The translations under genes were made by a program, and so were the position numbers. The notes under the pieces are model-generated. The model worked only from the letters and a program-made list of their open reading frames with translations, made no database searches and was not told where the DNA came from. Positions 1 to 6,506 of a DNA stretch of 14,973 nt are shown piece after piece. Each line of letters opens with the position of its first letter. The first letter of the stretch is position 1. Source of the DNA: Alphaproteobacteria bacterium (lineage in GTDB: Bacteria; Pseudomonadota; Alphaproteobacteria; Micavibrionales; UBA2020); contig JADYYV010000079.1 of the NCBI GenBank assembly GCA_020853455.1, positions 1-14,973 on the forward strand. Direction: 5' to 3'.

Positions 1-2
1 GG

Positions 3-422
3 AACCTGATCGTCACGCAAAAGGGCGGCTACCTGAAAATCCTGTGGAAACTGCACCCGCTGATCCGCTTCAGCATTCTGGGCATGTTCCTGCTGGGGCT
101 TTATTTCTTTGCGCATATGATGATCGTGAAGGCAACGACAGAAATCGCCGTCACCTCGGAGCGTCTTGTGTATAAAAAAGGCCTGATCGCGCGGAACGTC
201 GGTGAATTGAACATCGACCGGATCGAGGGTGTGTCGGTGCGGCAGGGCGTGCTGGGCCGCTTATGCGGCTATGGCAACGTGGTCATCCGCGGCATGGGCG
301 TGGGCGAGGTTGTGCTGCCGCCCATCGAAACCCCCATCGAATTCCGCCGCGCCATCATGGAATCGCAGGCGATCCAGCAAAAAGTGCAGGCGCAGATGGG
401 CATCACCCGGCCGATGGGATAA
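3..422 (+). CDS. PH domain-containing membrane protein, 3' part (5' end outside window)
   Basis: The reading frame is open from base 3, and 139 residues are visible before the TAA. An internal ATG at 84 lies inside the hydrophobic segment, so it is not the real start; the gene begins upstream of the window. The visible part has a membrane helix (about residues 20-40, LIRFSILGMFLLGLYFFAHM), then a domain typical of bacterial PH-like proteins (bPH_2/DUF304, YdbS/YdbT type): a strand with TSERLVYKKGLIARN, the segment IDRIEGVSVRQGVLGRL, then GYGNVVIRG and a closing helix starting PIEFRRAI. In this family the domain sits on the cytoplasmic side after one or two membrane helices; its ligand is generally unknown. 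The family call rests on the GL..R...L.IDRIE.V.VRQG.LGRL.GYG pattern. No catalytic function is implied. Confidence 0.8.
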   Translation, partial: NLIVTQKGGYLKILWKLHPLIRFSILGMFLLGLYFFAHMMIVKATTEIAVTSERLVYKKGLIARNVGELNIDRIEGVSVRQGVLGRLCGYGNVVIRGMGVGEVVLPPIETPIEFRRAIMESQAIQQKVQAQMGITRPMG

Positions 423-456
423 CATCGCGGAGCGATGCGGGTTAATTTAGCCGCAC

Positions 457-485
457 TTGACTTAATTATCATAATATTATAAACT
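457..485 (+). promoter_or_regulatory. Possible promoter of the hydrolase gene
   Basis: A TTGACT hexamer (457-462) and TAAACT (480-485) are separated by 17 bp in an AT-rich gap between two GC-rich genes. The -10 is a weak match; TATAAA at 478-483 is an alternative with a 15-bp spacer. The call is inferred from sequence only. Confidence 0.35.
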
Positions 486-520
486 AACGCATAGTTTCAG
501 CAACTTATGCAACAGGCGTC

Positions 521-1234
521 ATGATTCAGGATTATTCACGCGATCCCGAAAACGGCCGTAAACCCGACCTGCTGGTCGTGTTCATGCATGGCTATGGATC
601 GTCGGGCGACCTGATGCGTCAATATGTCGGCGATATTCTGGGTCCGATGCTGCCGAACGCGAAACTGCATTTCCCCGACGCGCCCGTGCAGATGGGGTTC
701 AACAATCACAGCTGGTTCGAATTGCGCGACGTGATCGACCGTCAGGATGATATCGGCTTATTGCGCCGCACCGCGCAGGAACGCGCGCCGGCAACAGCGC
801 GTGAACTCAACGATTACATCACCAAAGTCGCAGCGGAAGCGGGCATCCCCGAAAACCGCGTGGTCATCGCGGGCTTTTCGCAGGGCGGCACGATGGCGGT
901 CTATACCGGCCTTTCCCGCGAAACCGAAGTGGCGGGCGTGTTCGCGATTTCGGGCGGCGCGCTCGATCTTGCGCCCGAAATCAAATCAAAGCCGGAGGTC
1001 AAACTGGTGGCGGGGGAGCTGGAAAACCAGCATTATTCCGGCGCGCCCCATGCGGTGTGGTTCCAGACCGTTCTAAAACAACAGGAATTTAAGGCCGAGG
1101 CCGAAATCATCACCGGCCAGAAGCATGAGACCAGCCCCAAGGCATTGGAATTACTGCGCGATTTCGCGCTCAAGGTTACCGGTCTGGACACCCCCAAAAA
1201 CGGCGCAAAACCGCATAAGCCGTTCCAGCTTTAA
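521..1234 (+). CDS. Alpha/beta hydrolase, carboxylesterase/phospholipase (Abhydrolase_2) type
   Basis: A 237-residue cytoplasmic protein without signal peptide, the usual length for the bacterial carboxylesterase/YpfH-like group, which hydrolyses short acyl esters or lysophospholipids. Near the N-terminus is the oxyanion-loop motif FMHGYGSSGD (residues 21-30). The segment FNNHSWFELRD (60-70) matches the conserved aromatic region before the cap helices. The nucleophile elbow is GFSQGG with Ser120. The catalytic His is probably His202 in GQKHETSP. The expected acid, usually Asp in an HGxxDxxVP motif, is not where it should be: the corresponding stretch reads LVAGELENQHYSG (162-174), so Glu168 or another residue must serve, or activity is altered. 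The start has only a weak AGG upstream but is the only sensible ATG. The substrate is not predictable. Confidence 0.88.
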   Translation: MIQDYSRDPENGRKPDLLVVFMHGYGSSGDLMRQYVGDILGPMLPNAKLHFPDAPVQMGFNNHSWFELRDVIDRQDDIGLLRRTAQERAPATARELNDYITKVAAEAGIPENRVVIAGFSQGGTMAVYTGLSRETEVAGVFAISGGALDLAPEIKSKPEVKLVAGELENQHYSGAPHAVWFQTVLKQQEFKAEAEIITGQKHETSPKALELLRDFALKVTGLDTPKNGAKPHKPFQL

Positions 1235-1236
1235 AG

Positions 1237-1266
1237 TTGACATAATCCACTTATCGGGAGTAGGTT
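1237..1266 (+). promoter_or_regulatory. Possible promoter of the 1318-3562 gene set
   Basis: A perfect TTGACA (1237-1242) lies just after the hydrolase stop. The best -10 at suitable spacing is TAGGTT (1261-1266, 18-bp spacer), which is a poor match. The perfect -35 and position before a 3-gene set support it moderately. Confidence 0.35.
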
Positions 1267-1270
1267 TTGG

Positions 1271-1298
1271 CAGGCGTCCGGGTATCGTCCCGCGCCTG
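1271..1298 (+). other. Hairpin in the leader before the repeat-protein gene
   Basis: CAGGCG (1271-1276) pairs with CGCCTG (1293-1298). After a 2-nt bulge, CGGG (1279-1282) pairs with CCCG (1289-1292), closing a 6-nt loop. A T-run (1310-1314) follows about 12 nt later. It could be a weak terminator for the upstream hydrolase or a leader structure that affects translation of the gene at 1318; the distance to the T-run argues against a canonical intrinsic terminator. Confidence 0.4.
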
Positions 1299-1317
1299 AA
1301 CGAACCGGATTTTTGCC

Positions 1318-2160
1318 ATGAAACTTTCCCGCATGTTCCAGTCCAAAGCGGACGCCTTCCGCGAAGCCGTGCGCAACGACGACCTGCCGCGCATGGAGCG
1401 GCTGATGCAGAAAAAAGGCTATGAATTTTTCTTTGAAATCCTGAGCGGCGAATATGTGGCCGATATCACGCCGCGCATGGCGACGCTGCTGATCGACAAG
1501 CTGGATGATGCCGCGCTGAAGCGCTGGCAGATGAAGGCGGGATCGCAGCAGACCGTTATCGATTCAATGCTCGGCCAGTCGCTCTACCGCAACCGGCTCG
1601 ACATCGCGGAACTGCTGATGGAAAAGGGCGGTACAGATTTCAACCAGAAATCCGGCGGCTGGTTCCTCAGCCGCGTGATCGGCAGCAATTTCGACGACGC
1701 GGTAAAACTGCGCATGATGAAGCAGATGCTGGCCAGGGGCTACGACAAGATGCAGGAAACCGACCTGTCGCTGCAATTCGCCGTCGACAAAAAATTCGCG
1801 GGCGCGGTCGACCTGTTCGCCGCCATCGGCCTCGACCTGCACAAAAACAACGAACAGCTGCTGCGCGGCGCGGCGCGCGACAAATCGGCCGATATGGCGC
1901 TGCATCTGGTCACGCGCCATGCTGCGGATATCGACCTTGCGATCTCGACCGAAATGGCGCTCGGCAACGCGCCGGTATTTGAATTCCTGACCGAATTGAA
2001 AAAACAGCTGCCCGAAAAACCCGCCGTCCGCACCGTCGAAACGCTGACCGCCGAAGTGGGCAGCCTGCAAGACACCGTGCGCGAGCTCACGGAAAAACTG
2101 GCCAGGATGCAAGGCGGCGCGACGCTCGACAAGCCGGTGCTGCGGAATCCCTCGCCATGA
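1318..2160 (+). CDS. Ankyrin-like repeat protein with C-terminal coiled coil (paralogue 1)
   Basis: A 280-residue soluble protein with no signal peptide or membrane segment. It consists of helix-turn-helix units resembling degenerate ankyrin repeats: FREAVRNDDLPRMERLMQKKG (14-34), RNRLDIAELLMEKGGTDFN (91-109), FAVDKKFAGAVDLFAAIGLDLH (154-175) and ARDKSADMALHLVTRHAADID (186-206). A heptad-like stretch at about 240-264 (LTAEVGSLQDTVRELTEKL) looks like a coiled coil, and the tail is Pro-rich. The next gene is clearly related, with the same unit order and coiled coil. The stop overlaps the next start in ATGA. Ankyrin-type repeats usually mediate protein-protein contacts; no catalytic motif is visible. 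The ribosome-binding site is weak (GGA at 1307-1309). The specific role is unknown. Confidence 0.82.
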   Translation: MKLSRMFQSKADAFREAVRNDDLPRMERLMQKKGYEFFFEILSGEYVADITPRMATLLIDKLDDAALKRWQMKAGSQQTVIDSMLGQSLYRNRLDIAELLMEKGGTDFNQKSGGWFLSRVIGSNFDDAVKLRMMKQMLARGYDKMQETDLSLQFAVDKKFAGAVDLFAAIGLDLHKNNEQLLRGAARDKSADMALHLVTRHAADIDLAISTEMALGNAPVFEFLTELKKQLPEKPAVRTVETLTAEVGSLQDTVRELTEKLARMQGGATLDKPVLRNPSP

Positions 2161-2969
2161 GATATGTCGGCGACAGCTATGATTTCGTCCGCGCCGCCCG
2201 CGAAAACAACGTGGAGCGCCTGCGCGACTGGCTGGGATATGAGGACAAGAATATTTTCAAGCAGCTGTCCGAGCTTGAAAAACGCGGCTATGACCGCTAC
2301 GACAGCTGGCGCGTGCAGGCGGAAACGATCAAGTTTTTTGCGAAAGAGGCCAGCGACGAAGACTGGGCGCGATGGGGGTTCGACGACCGCGCCGCGCGCG
2401 ACAGCTTCCTTGAAAAACAGTTCCGCAACGCGATCAACGACAAACGCTATGACACCTTCGAGCATTTCCTCGACGCCGGCATCGATTTCAACAAATCCGA
2501 CGGCTGGTCGCATATCATCAACGCCGTCCTGCATTCCGGCATCGATGACGGGCGCAAGGCGATGCTGGTGGAGCGCCTGATCGAGGGCGGCGTCGATAAA
2601 ATCAAGAACCCCGAACGCCTGGCCGAAACCGCGCTGCAATACGGCGCGATGCGCGCCTATACATTATTGGTGGACGCCATCGGCGCGCCGCCCAAAAACC
2701 TGCAATGGGCGCTGCGCGAAGCCGCGTCGCGCGACAAAAAACAGGTCGTGCGCTATCTGGTGGAACGCCACGGCGCGGATATCGACGCCGCGATCGAGGG
2801 CGCGAAAAAAGAAGGCTTTCGCGGCAACCGCGCGCTTCTGGAAGAAGTGAAGGAAGAAATGTTCGCCATCCGCGATTTGCAGGCGAAGGTCGCTGCGCTC
2901 ACCGAAGAACTGGACGCGATCAAAAACCCGAAACTCAACAAACCGCCTTACCTGCCGCCGAAACCGTAG
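2157..2969 (+). CDS. Ankyrin-like repeat protein with C-terminal coiled coil (paralogue 2)
   Basis: A 270-residue soluble protein that starts inside the stop of the previous gene (ATGA), implying translational coupling. It is a diverged duplicate of that gene. Equivalent segments are DFVRAARENNVERLRDWL (9-26), the DFN..GW element (GIDFNKSDGW, 108-117, against TDFNQKSGGW), a DD-containing helix ending in GGVDK (130-148, against GYDK), HGADIDAAI (205-213, against HAADIDLAI) and the closing coiled coil LQAKVAALTEELDAI (241-255). Both end in a short Pro-rich tail that begins (D/N)KP. The shared order shows tandem duplication rather than chance similarity of repeats. Between residues 27 and 80 it carries a charged segment with little similarity to the paralogue. 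Likely a binding or scaffold protein; the partner is unknown. Confidence 0.82.
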   Translation: MRYVGDSYDFVRAARENNVERLRDWLGYEDKNIFKQLSELEKRGYDRYDSWRVQAETIKFFAKEASDEDWARWGFDDRAARDSFLEKQFRNAINDKRYDTFEHFLDAGIDFNKSDGWSHIINAVLHSGIDDGRKAMLVERLIEGGVDKIKNPERLAETALQYGAMRAYTLLVDAIGAPPKNLQWALREAASRDKKQVVRYLVERHGADIDAAIEGAKKEGFRGNRALLEEVKEEMFAIRDLQAKVAALTEELDAIKNPKLNKPPYLPPKP

Positions 2970-2980
2970 AGGAAAACAAA

Positions 2981-3562
2981 ATGACTGCCTATATCCCGCC
3001 CGCCTTCGAGGATTCCGGCCTGCCGCAGACGCCGATGGTGCGCAAGGCCTATGACCTTGTGAAGCAGTTCAACCGCGCCACCGGTTCCGCCCGCATCATG
3101 GCCGAGATGCAGCAGGACGAAGAAGCGGTGACGATGCATCTTGTCGCGTTCGACAACGACCCGCGCACGCCCGTCGAAACGCTGGCGAAGCAATTTTCCC
3201 GCGCGGTCGCCGCGGATGTCAGCGAGATCCGCCACATCTACGATCACAATCCCGCTTTCCTGAAAAGCGGCGCGGCCGCGGACAGCGTGCGCGCCAGCTT
3301 TATCGCGGTCGCGCTGTGGGATGCCGAAGCGGCGCTGGAGCGTTATAAGGACGCAAAGCCGTACAACATACTGCTGGCCACATCGCAGCAGCCCGGCAAG
3401 ACGGTCATCCTGCAAAGCAGCGTCGGCCATGAACTGCGCGCCCACAAAGCCTTTGTTGAATCCACCTACCTGGAAATGGCGGATAAAATCACGAACCCTG
3501 CGGTGGGCGCGCGCCTGCGCCAGACGTTGCAGGCTTTCGACCGCAAGCTGGGCGCGCCCTGA
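2981..3562 (+). CDS. Hypothetical protein of unknown family, third gene of the set
   Basis: A 193-residue protein. The frame is open further upstream, but that part overlaps the preceding gene and has no gene-like composition. I chose ATG 2981 because AGAGG (2968-2972) precedes it by 8 nt and the start lies 11 nt after the previous stop. I do not recognise the family. It has no signal peptide or membrane helix and appears largely alpha-helical, with a central strand-like stretch (AKPYNILLATSQQPGKTVILQSS) around residues 125-147 and a helical C-terminus with VGHELRAHKAFVESTYLEMA. Spacing suggests co-transcription with the two repeat-protein genes, so it may act with them. It ends 17 bp from the convergent minus-strand gene, leaving no room for a separate terminator. 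Confidence 0.75.
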   Translation: MTAYIPPAFEDSGLPQTPMVRKAYDLVKQFNRATGSARIMAEMQQDEEAVTMHLVAFDNDPRTPVETLAKQFSRAVAADVSEIRHIYDHNPAFLKSGAAADSVRASFIAVALWDAEAALERYKDAKPYNILLATSQQPGKTVILQSSVGHELRAHKAFVESTYLEMADKITNPAVGARLRQTLQAFDRKLGAP

Positions 3563-3579
3563 ATACAGCGCCGGGTTTG

Positions 3580-4026
3580 TCACGCGATCCCGTTTTCGCG
3601 CAGCAGTTTTTTCTCGTCCGCCGTGATGTAGGAAAAAATCTTGGGCGATCCCGAATGCAGCGTCAGGAAATACACGACATCGAAGCGGATCACGCGCTGC
3701 GCGCCGTTCTTTTTTCGGTAGGTCGAATCCCAGCTTGCGCGCGCCATGTAATGATGGTCGTCGATGCGCGCCAGCTCCAGATCCGCAAGGCTGATGCCCG
3801 CAGCGCCGATGCGCCGGAAATGGCGGAAGCCGCGCGGAATGACGAAGCCGAACAGCAAACCGTTTTTGCCGCCCTGCACGCCCGCCGGGCTCGATTCAAC
3901 GAAGTAATCGGCAAATGAACGGCGCACGGCTTTCGTGTCGACCGCCGCGCCGTCGCGCAGGGAAGCGTTGAAGCATTTTGAGTAGTCGTCGAAAAACTGG
4001 CGGATCTTTTGTTCTGCGTTCATCAT
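3580..4026 (-). CDS. NTF2/SnoaL-like small protein
   Basis: A 148-residue cytoplasmic protein on the minus strand. The first ATG (4026-4024) of an ATGATG pair is chosen because a strong AAAGGAGGGG lies 4 nt upstream; the second ATG would also work. The pattern is an N-terminal helix pair (QKIRQFFDDYSKCFNASL, then FADYFVESSPAGVQGGKNG), followed by alternating strands (SLADLELARIDDHHYMARASWDSTYRK, VIRFDVVYFLTL, PKIFSYITADE). This is the cone-shaped NTF2-like topology, a fold used both by small enzymes (isomerases, polyketide cyclases) and by non-catalytic ligand binders. The family call comes from this topology and is moderately certain; no substrate can be deduced. It converges on the three-gene unknown set, so it is probably independent of it. 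Confidence 0.72.
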   Translation of the reverse strand: MMNAEQKIRQFFDDYSKCFNASLRDGAAVDTKAVRRSFADYFVESSPAGVQGGKNGLLFGFVIPRGFRHFRRIGAAGISLADLELARIDDHHYMARASWDSTYRKKNGAQRVIRFDVVYFLTLHSGSPKIFSYITADEKKLLRENGIA

Positions 4027-4030
4027 GGCA

Positions 4031-4040
4031 CCCCTCCTTT
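4031..4040 (-). promoter_or_regulatory. Strong ribosome-binding site of the NTF2-like gene
   Basis: On the minus strand this reads AAAGGAGGGG, 4 nt before the first ATG (7 nt before the second). It fixes the start of the gene and is the strongest Shine-Dalgarno match in the window. Just upstream in the same leader are two GGCC blocks (4046-4049 and 4057-4060) that could pair. Confidence 0.7.
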
Positions 4041-4262
4041 CAAGCGGCCTTGATCCGGCCGTTTTATGGTGGAGCCGTCTTTACTGAACGGCTGTACAAA
4101 TACTTTTGTGCATCGCAGTAATTTCCTTGCGTATTTCAGTCATTATCTAAGTTAATCCTTCTAATATTATGTAATAACTTGAGATTTTTGCTTGAAACGC
4201 CAATTAATTTGGTATTCTCTACTCCAGAGAAGCAAAGTATTAACCATACATGGGATAAACTC

Positions 4263-4877
4263 ATGAACCGCTTTATCGATCCCGCCGAGCTGATGGCCAA
4301 AAACAGCTCCGCCGCCGACGCATTTGAAGCCGACCGCCGCACCTTTCTGAAAACAGGTCTTGTCGCCGCCGCCGCTCTTGGCTGCTGGATGCCCGACCTT
4401 TCCTTCGCTTCCACCGGCCCTGCGCTGAAAAACGTGGGCCGCGAGATGCGTCTGACAAACATCCATACCGGCGAAAAGTTTCGCGGTGAATACTGGTACG
4501 GCGGGCGCTACCTGCCCGACGCATTCGGCGAAATCAAGTCGGTCATGCGCGATCACCGCACCGGCGAGCGTTTCCCCATCGATCCGCGCCTGATGGATAT
4601 CCTGTATGTCCTGCAGCACCGCCTGTCGAACACCAACCAGATCGACGTGTTCTCGGGCTACCGCTCGCCCAAGACGAACGCGAAACTGCGCGTCGCCAGC
4701 CACGGCGTCGCTACCCGCAGCCTGCACATGTCGGGTCAGGCAATCGACATCAAGCTGCCCGGCACCCAGCTGAAAAACCTGCGCCAGGCCGCGATCAAGC
4801 TGAATTCGGGCGGCGTCGGCTATTACCCGTCCTCGAACTTCGTCCATGTCGATACGGGCCGCGTCCGTCACTGGTAA
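4263..4877 (+). CDS. mepK: MepK-like (YcbK/DUF882) murein endopeptidase, Tat-exported
   Basis: A 204-residue periplasmic protein of the peptidase M15-like DUF882 family, whose E. coli member MepK cleaves peptidoglycan cross-links. The N-terminus carries a twin-arginine signal: DRRTFLKTG (24-32) followed by LVAAAALGCWMP and probable cleavage near Ala49. The mature part shows NIHTGE (66-71), SGYRSPKTN (131-139), GVATRSLHMSGQAIDI (148-163) and GGVGYYPSSNFVHVDTGRVRHW from 183 to the C-terminus. Expected zinc ligands are His155, Asp162 and His195, all present. The reading frame could be extended to a TTG at 4179, but that would bury the signal peptide, so ATG 4263 is preferred although its ribosome site is poor. 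A 17-bp perfect hairpin (TTCTCT/AGAGAA, 4215-4231) lies in the leader. It is a single-gene unit closed by the terminator at 4904. Confidence 0.92.
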   Translation: MNRFIDPAELMAKNSSAADAFEADRRTFLKTGLVAAAALGCWMPDLSFASTGPALKNVGREMRLTNIHTGEKFRGEYWYGGRYLPDAFGEIKSVMRDHRTGERFPIDPRLMDILYVLQHRLSNTNQIDVFSGYRSPKTNAKLRVASHGVATRSLHMSGQAIDIKLPGTQLKNLRQAAIKLNSGGVGYYPSSNFVHVDTGRVRHW

Positions 4878-4903
4878 CCAAATAATACGGGGATACCCCA
4901 TTC

Positions 4904-4939
4904 AAAGCCGGACACCGCATGAAAGCGGGTCCGGCTTTT
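4904..4939 (+). terminator. Rho-independent terminator of the MepK-like gene
   Basis: AAAGCCGGAC (4904-4913) pairs with GTCCGGCTTT (4929-4938). Beyond one bulged A, CCGC (4915-4918) pairs with GCGG (4925-4928) around a 6-nt ATGAAA loop. TTTT ends the stem and another TTTT follows shortly. The stem is long and GC-rich, 26 bp after the stop codon. Confidence 0.85.
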
Positions 4940-5061
4940 GATTTTCCGGCCTTTCCGGCGTTCTTTTCCGATATGGAATTCAATCTCCCCCTTGTAACCT
5001 GCCCCGTTCCTCCATCACAATCGGGGGTGGGCAACAAACACGGGCAAGGACCGGCTGGACG

Positions 5062-6201
5062 ATGCTTTGGGAAGTAATGATCGAGATGACGATCGAGCTC
5101 ATGCGCGTCATGGGCGAGATCCTCGCGACATTCGCCCAGATGATCAAGTCGATGTTCCAGTACTTCACCAAGAAGCCCGACAAGAATAAAAAGAAACCGG
5201 GCGCGCCCGGCGCCGCCGGCGCCGGCGGCCAGAACGAAGTCACGCCCGAGGAAGTGCAGGCCGCCAAGAAAAAAGGCGAGCTGGTCATGATCTTCACCAT
5301 CCTCGGCCTTGGCTGCGGCGTCGCGCTGATGTTCCCGCAGGTGCGCCATAAACTGTTCGGCGGCAACGGCAACGTGATCGCCAATATCAGCGGCCAGGTG
5401 TCGGTCGAGGCGCCGCGCAACGATTTCCCGATGGGGCAGTACACCACGCCCGCGCTGTTCAAGAAGAAGAAATTCGTCATCGACGACGACGGCATCAAGC
5501 GCGCGATTTTTTATTACTGGTACGCACCGCCCAACGCCAACGACCAGAAACTGCCGGTCGTGGTGATTTTGCATGATAAAGACGGCCTCAGCCAGGCGGC
5601 GATCCAGCTGCGCGCGGCCGCCGTGCAAAAGGCGTTCCCGTCATACCTGATGATCCCGCTGTCGCCCAAGGGCAAGATCTGGGACGCGCCCGCGAAATAT
5701 ACGGGGCAGGAATTCCCCAAATCGGCGGAACTGCAAAATCCCGGGCCTTCCGCCATGTCGCTGCGCGACGCGATCATGGTGCTGGCATCCTTAAGCGACC
5801 TTCACCCCATCGATGAAACGCGCCGCTACATCATCGGCTGCGACGAAGGCGCCGGCGGCGTGTTCGGCGCGCTGGCGCATTACAAGGGCGTGTTCGCGGC
5901 CGGCGTTGCGATCGCCGGCAAGTGGAGTTTCGCCGACGGGCCTGTGCTGGCGAAAACGCCGTTGCTGATGATTCACGGCAACGCCGACAAGGTTGTGCCG
6001 GCCTCCGCCGTCGCCACGCTGGCGCAGGTCATCCAGGCATCGGGCGGCCGCACCGCCTATTTCACGGGGATCGACAAGGTCGGCCATGAATGTGAATCGC
6101 CTTACTTCTATACGCCGGGCCTGTGGAAATGGCTGTTCTCCCAAAGCCGTCCCGTGTCACAGCAAACCGCACAGCCGGTGGCTGCAACGGTAAAACAGTA
6201 A
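5062..6201 (+). CDS. Membrane-anchored alpha/beta hydrolase-fold protein with Asp at the nucleophile position
   Basis: A 379-residue protein. Residues 1-35 form an amphipathic, Met-rich helix, followed by a Lys/Pro/Gly/Ala linker (37-57) and one membrane helix (about 74-92), so the C-terminal domain probably faces the periplasm. That domain resembles PHB-depolymerase/phospholipase-type alpha/beta hydrolases: PVVVILHDKDGLSQ (165-178, oxyanion region), YIIGCDEGAGGVFGAL (256-271, nucleophile elbow), LLMIHGNADKVVP (301-313, catalytic acid Asp309) and VGHECESPYF (340-349, His342). The elbow reads G-C-D-E-G instead of G-x-S-x-G, so Asp261 replaces Ser. Asp nucleophiles occur in haloalkane dehalogenases and epoxide hydrolases; otherwise it may be a non-catalytic relative. 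AAGGA (5046-5050) lies 11 nt before the start. It is a single gene, convergent with the tRNA. Confidence 0.82.
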   Translation: MLWEVMIEMTIELMRVMGEILATFAQMIKSMFQYFTKKPDKNKKKPGAPGAAGAGGQNEVTPEEVQAAKKKGELVMIFTILGLGCGVALMFPQVRHKLFGGNGNVIANISGQVSVEAPRNDFPMGQYTTPALFKKKKFVIDDDGIKRAIFYYWYAPPNANDQKLPVVVILHDKDGLSQAAIQLRAAAVQKAFPSYLMIPLSPKGKIWDAPAKYTGQEFPKSAELQNPGPSAMSLRDAIMVLASLSDLHPIDETRRYIIGCDEGAGGVFGALAHYKGVFAAGVAIAGKWSFADGPVLAKTPLLMIHGNADKVVPASAVATLAQVIQASGGRTAYFTGIDKVGHECESPYFYTPGLWKWLFSQSRPVSQQTAQPVAATVKQ

Positions 6202-6221
6202 GCTGGCTCTGCTTGTTGGGT

Positions 6222-6247
6222 GCGCGAAAATTTATAAATTGGCGCGC
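6222..6247. repeat. 26-bp palindrome between convergent genes
   Basis: GCGCG (6222-6226) pairs with CGCGC (6243-6247), and the inner AATTTATAAATT is self-complementary, with a 2x2 mismatch between (AA against GG). It lies between the hydrolase stop and the 3' end of the minus-strand tRNA gene. It may act as a weak bidirectional terminator or 3' processing element; there is no proper T-run. Confidence 0.35.
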
Positions 6248-6248
6248 A

Positions 6249-6325
6249 TGGCGCGCCCGGAGGGATTCGAACCCCCAACCTTCGCCTTCGGAGGGCAACG
6301 CTCTATCCAGTTGAGCTACGGGCGC
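6249..6325 (-). tRNA. tRNA-Arg, anticodon CCG, with encoded CCA
   Basis: Read on the minus strand, all arms are present. The acceptor stem is GCGCCCG/CGGGCGC, the D stem GCTC/GAGC, the anticodon stem TTGCC/GGCGA with loop CTCCGAA (anticodon CCG, reading CGG), and the T arm is GGGGG-TTCGAAT-CCCTC with one G-T pair. The discriminator base is G (complement of 6252), and the next three bases (complement of 6249-6251) are CCA, so the CCA end is encoded. Total length is 77 nt including CCA. A well-matched promoter sits 12 bp upstream of the mature 5' end. The gene is transcribed alone, divergent from rpmH and convergent with the hydrolase gene. Confidence 0.96.
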
Positions 6326-6336
6326 ATATCCCCTTG

Positions 6337-6365
6337 TTTATCAGGTATTGCGCCAGTTCTGTCAA
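6337..6365 (-). promoter_or_regulatory. Promoter of tRNA-Arg
   Basis: On the minus strand there is a perfect TTGACA (6365-6360), a 17-bp spacer and GATAAA (6342-6337). The predicted transcription start is near 6330, giving a leader of only about 5 nt before the mature tRNA. Confidence 0.65.
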
Positions 6366-6436
6366 CTTTTGCGCCCTTTTTATAATTCCATAATGTAAAA
6401 ACCGGTATTAACACTTTCACATAAGGATTTAAGAGG

Positions 6437-6466
6437 TTGACATGGCTCTCCCTCACAGCATATACA
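6437..6466 (+). promoter_or_regulatory. Promoter of the rpmH operon
   Basis: A perfect TTGACA (6437-6442) is followed after 18 bp by TATACA (6461-6466). The predicted leader is about 35 nt and contains GGAG (6495-6498) before the GTG start. It lies in the divergent gap with tRNA-Arg, which otherwise shows only AT-rich sequence. Confidence 0.6.
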
Positions 6467-6506
6467 GCTAATCTGGATTTATGTAGAGACTGATGGAGAT
6501 TCTGCC

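Noticed and set aside
1740..2639. A 299-codon minus-strand frame across the two repeat-protein genes
   Set aside because: It straddles the junction of two well-supported plus-strand genes, and its composition is that of an antisense shadow.
2705..2980. Upstream extension of the gene at 2981
   Set aside because: It overlaps the preceding gene almost completely, is Arg/Gly-rich like an out-of-frame shadow, and ATG 2981 has a proper ribosome site.
4046..4064. GGCC hairpin followed by TTTT as a plus-strand terminator
   Set aside because: No plus-strand gene ends nearby, since the closest stop is at 3562. It lies in the leader of the minus-strand NTF2-like gene.
4179..4262. TTG start giving a longer MepK-like protein
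   Set aside because: It would place 28 residues before the Tat signal. ATG 4263 gives a normal Tat N-region.
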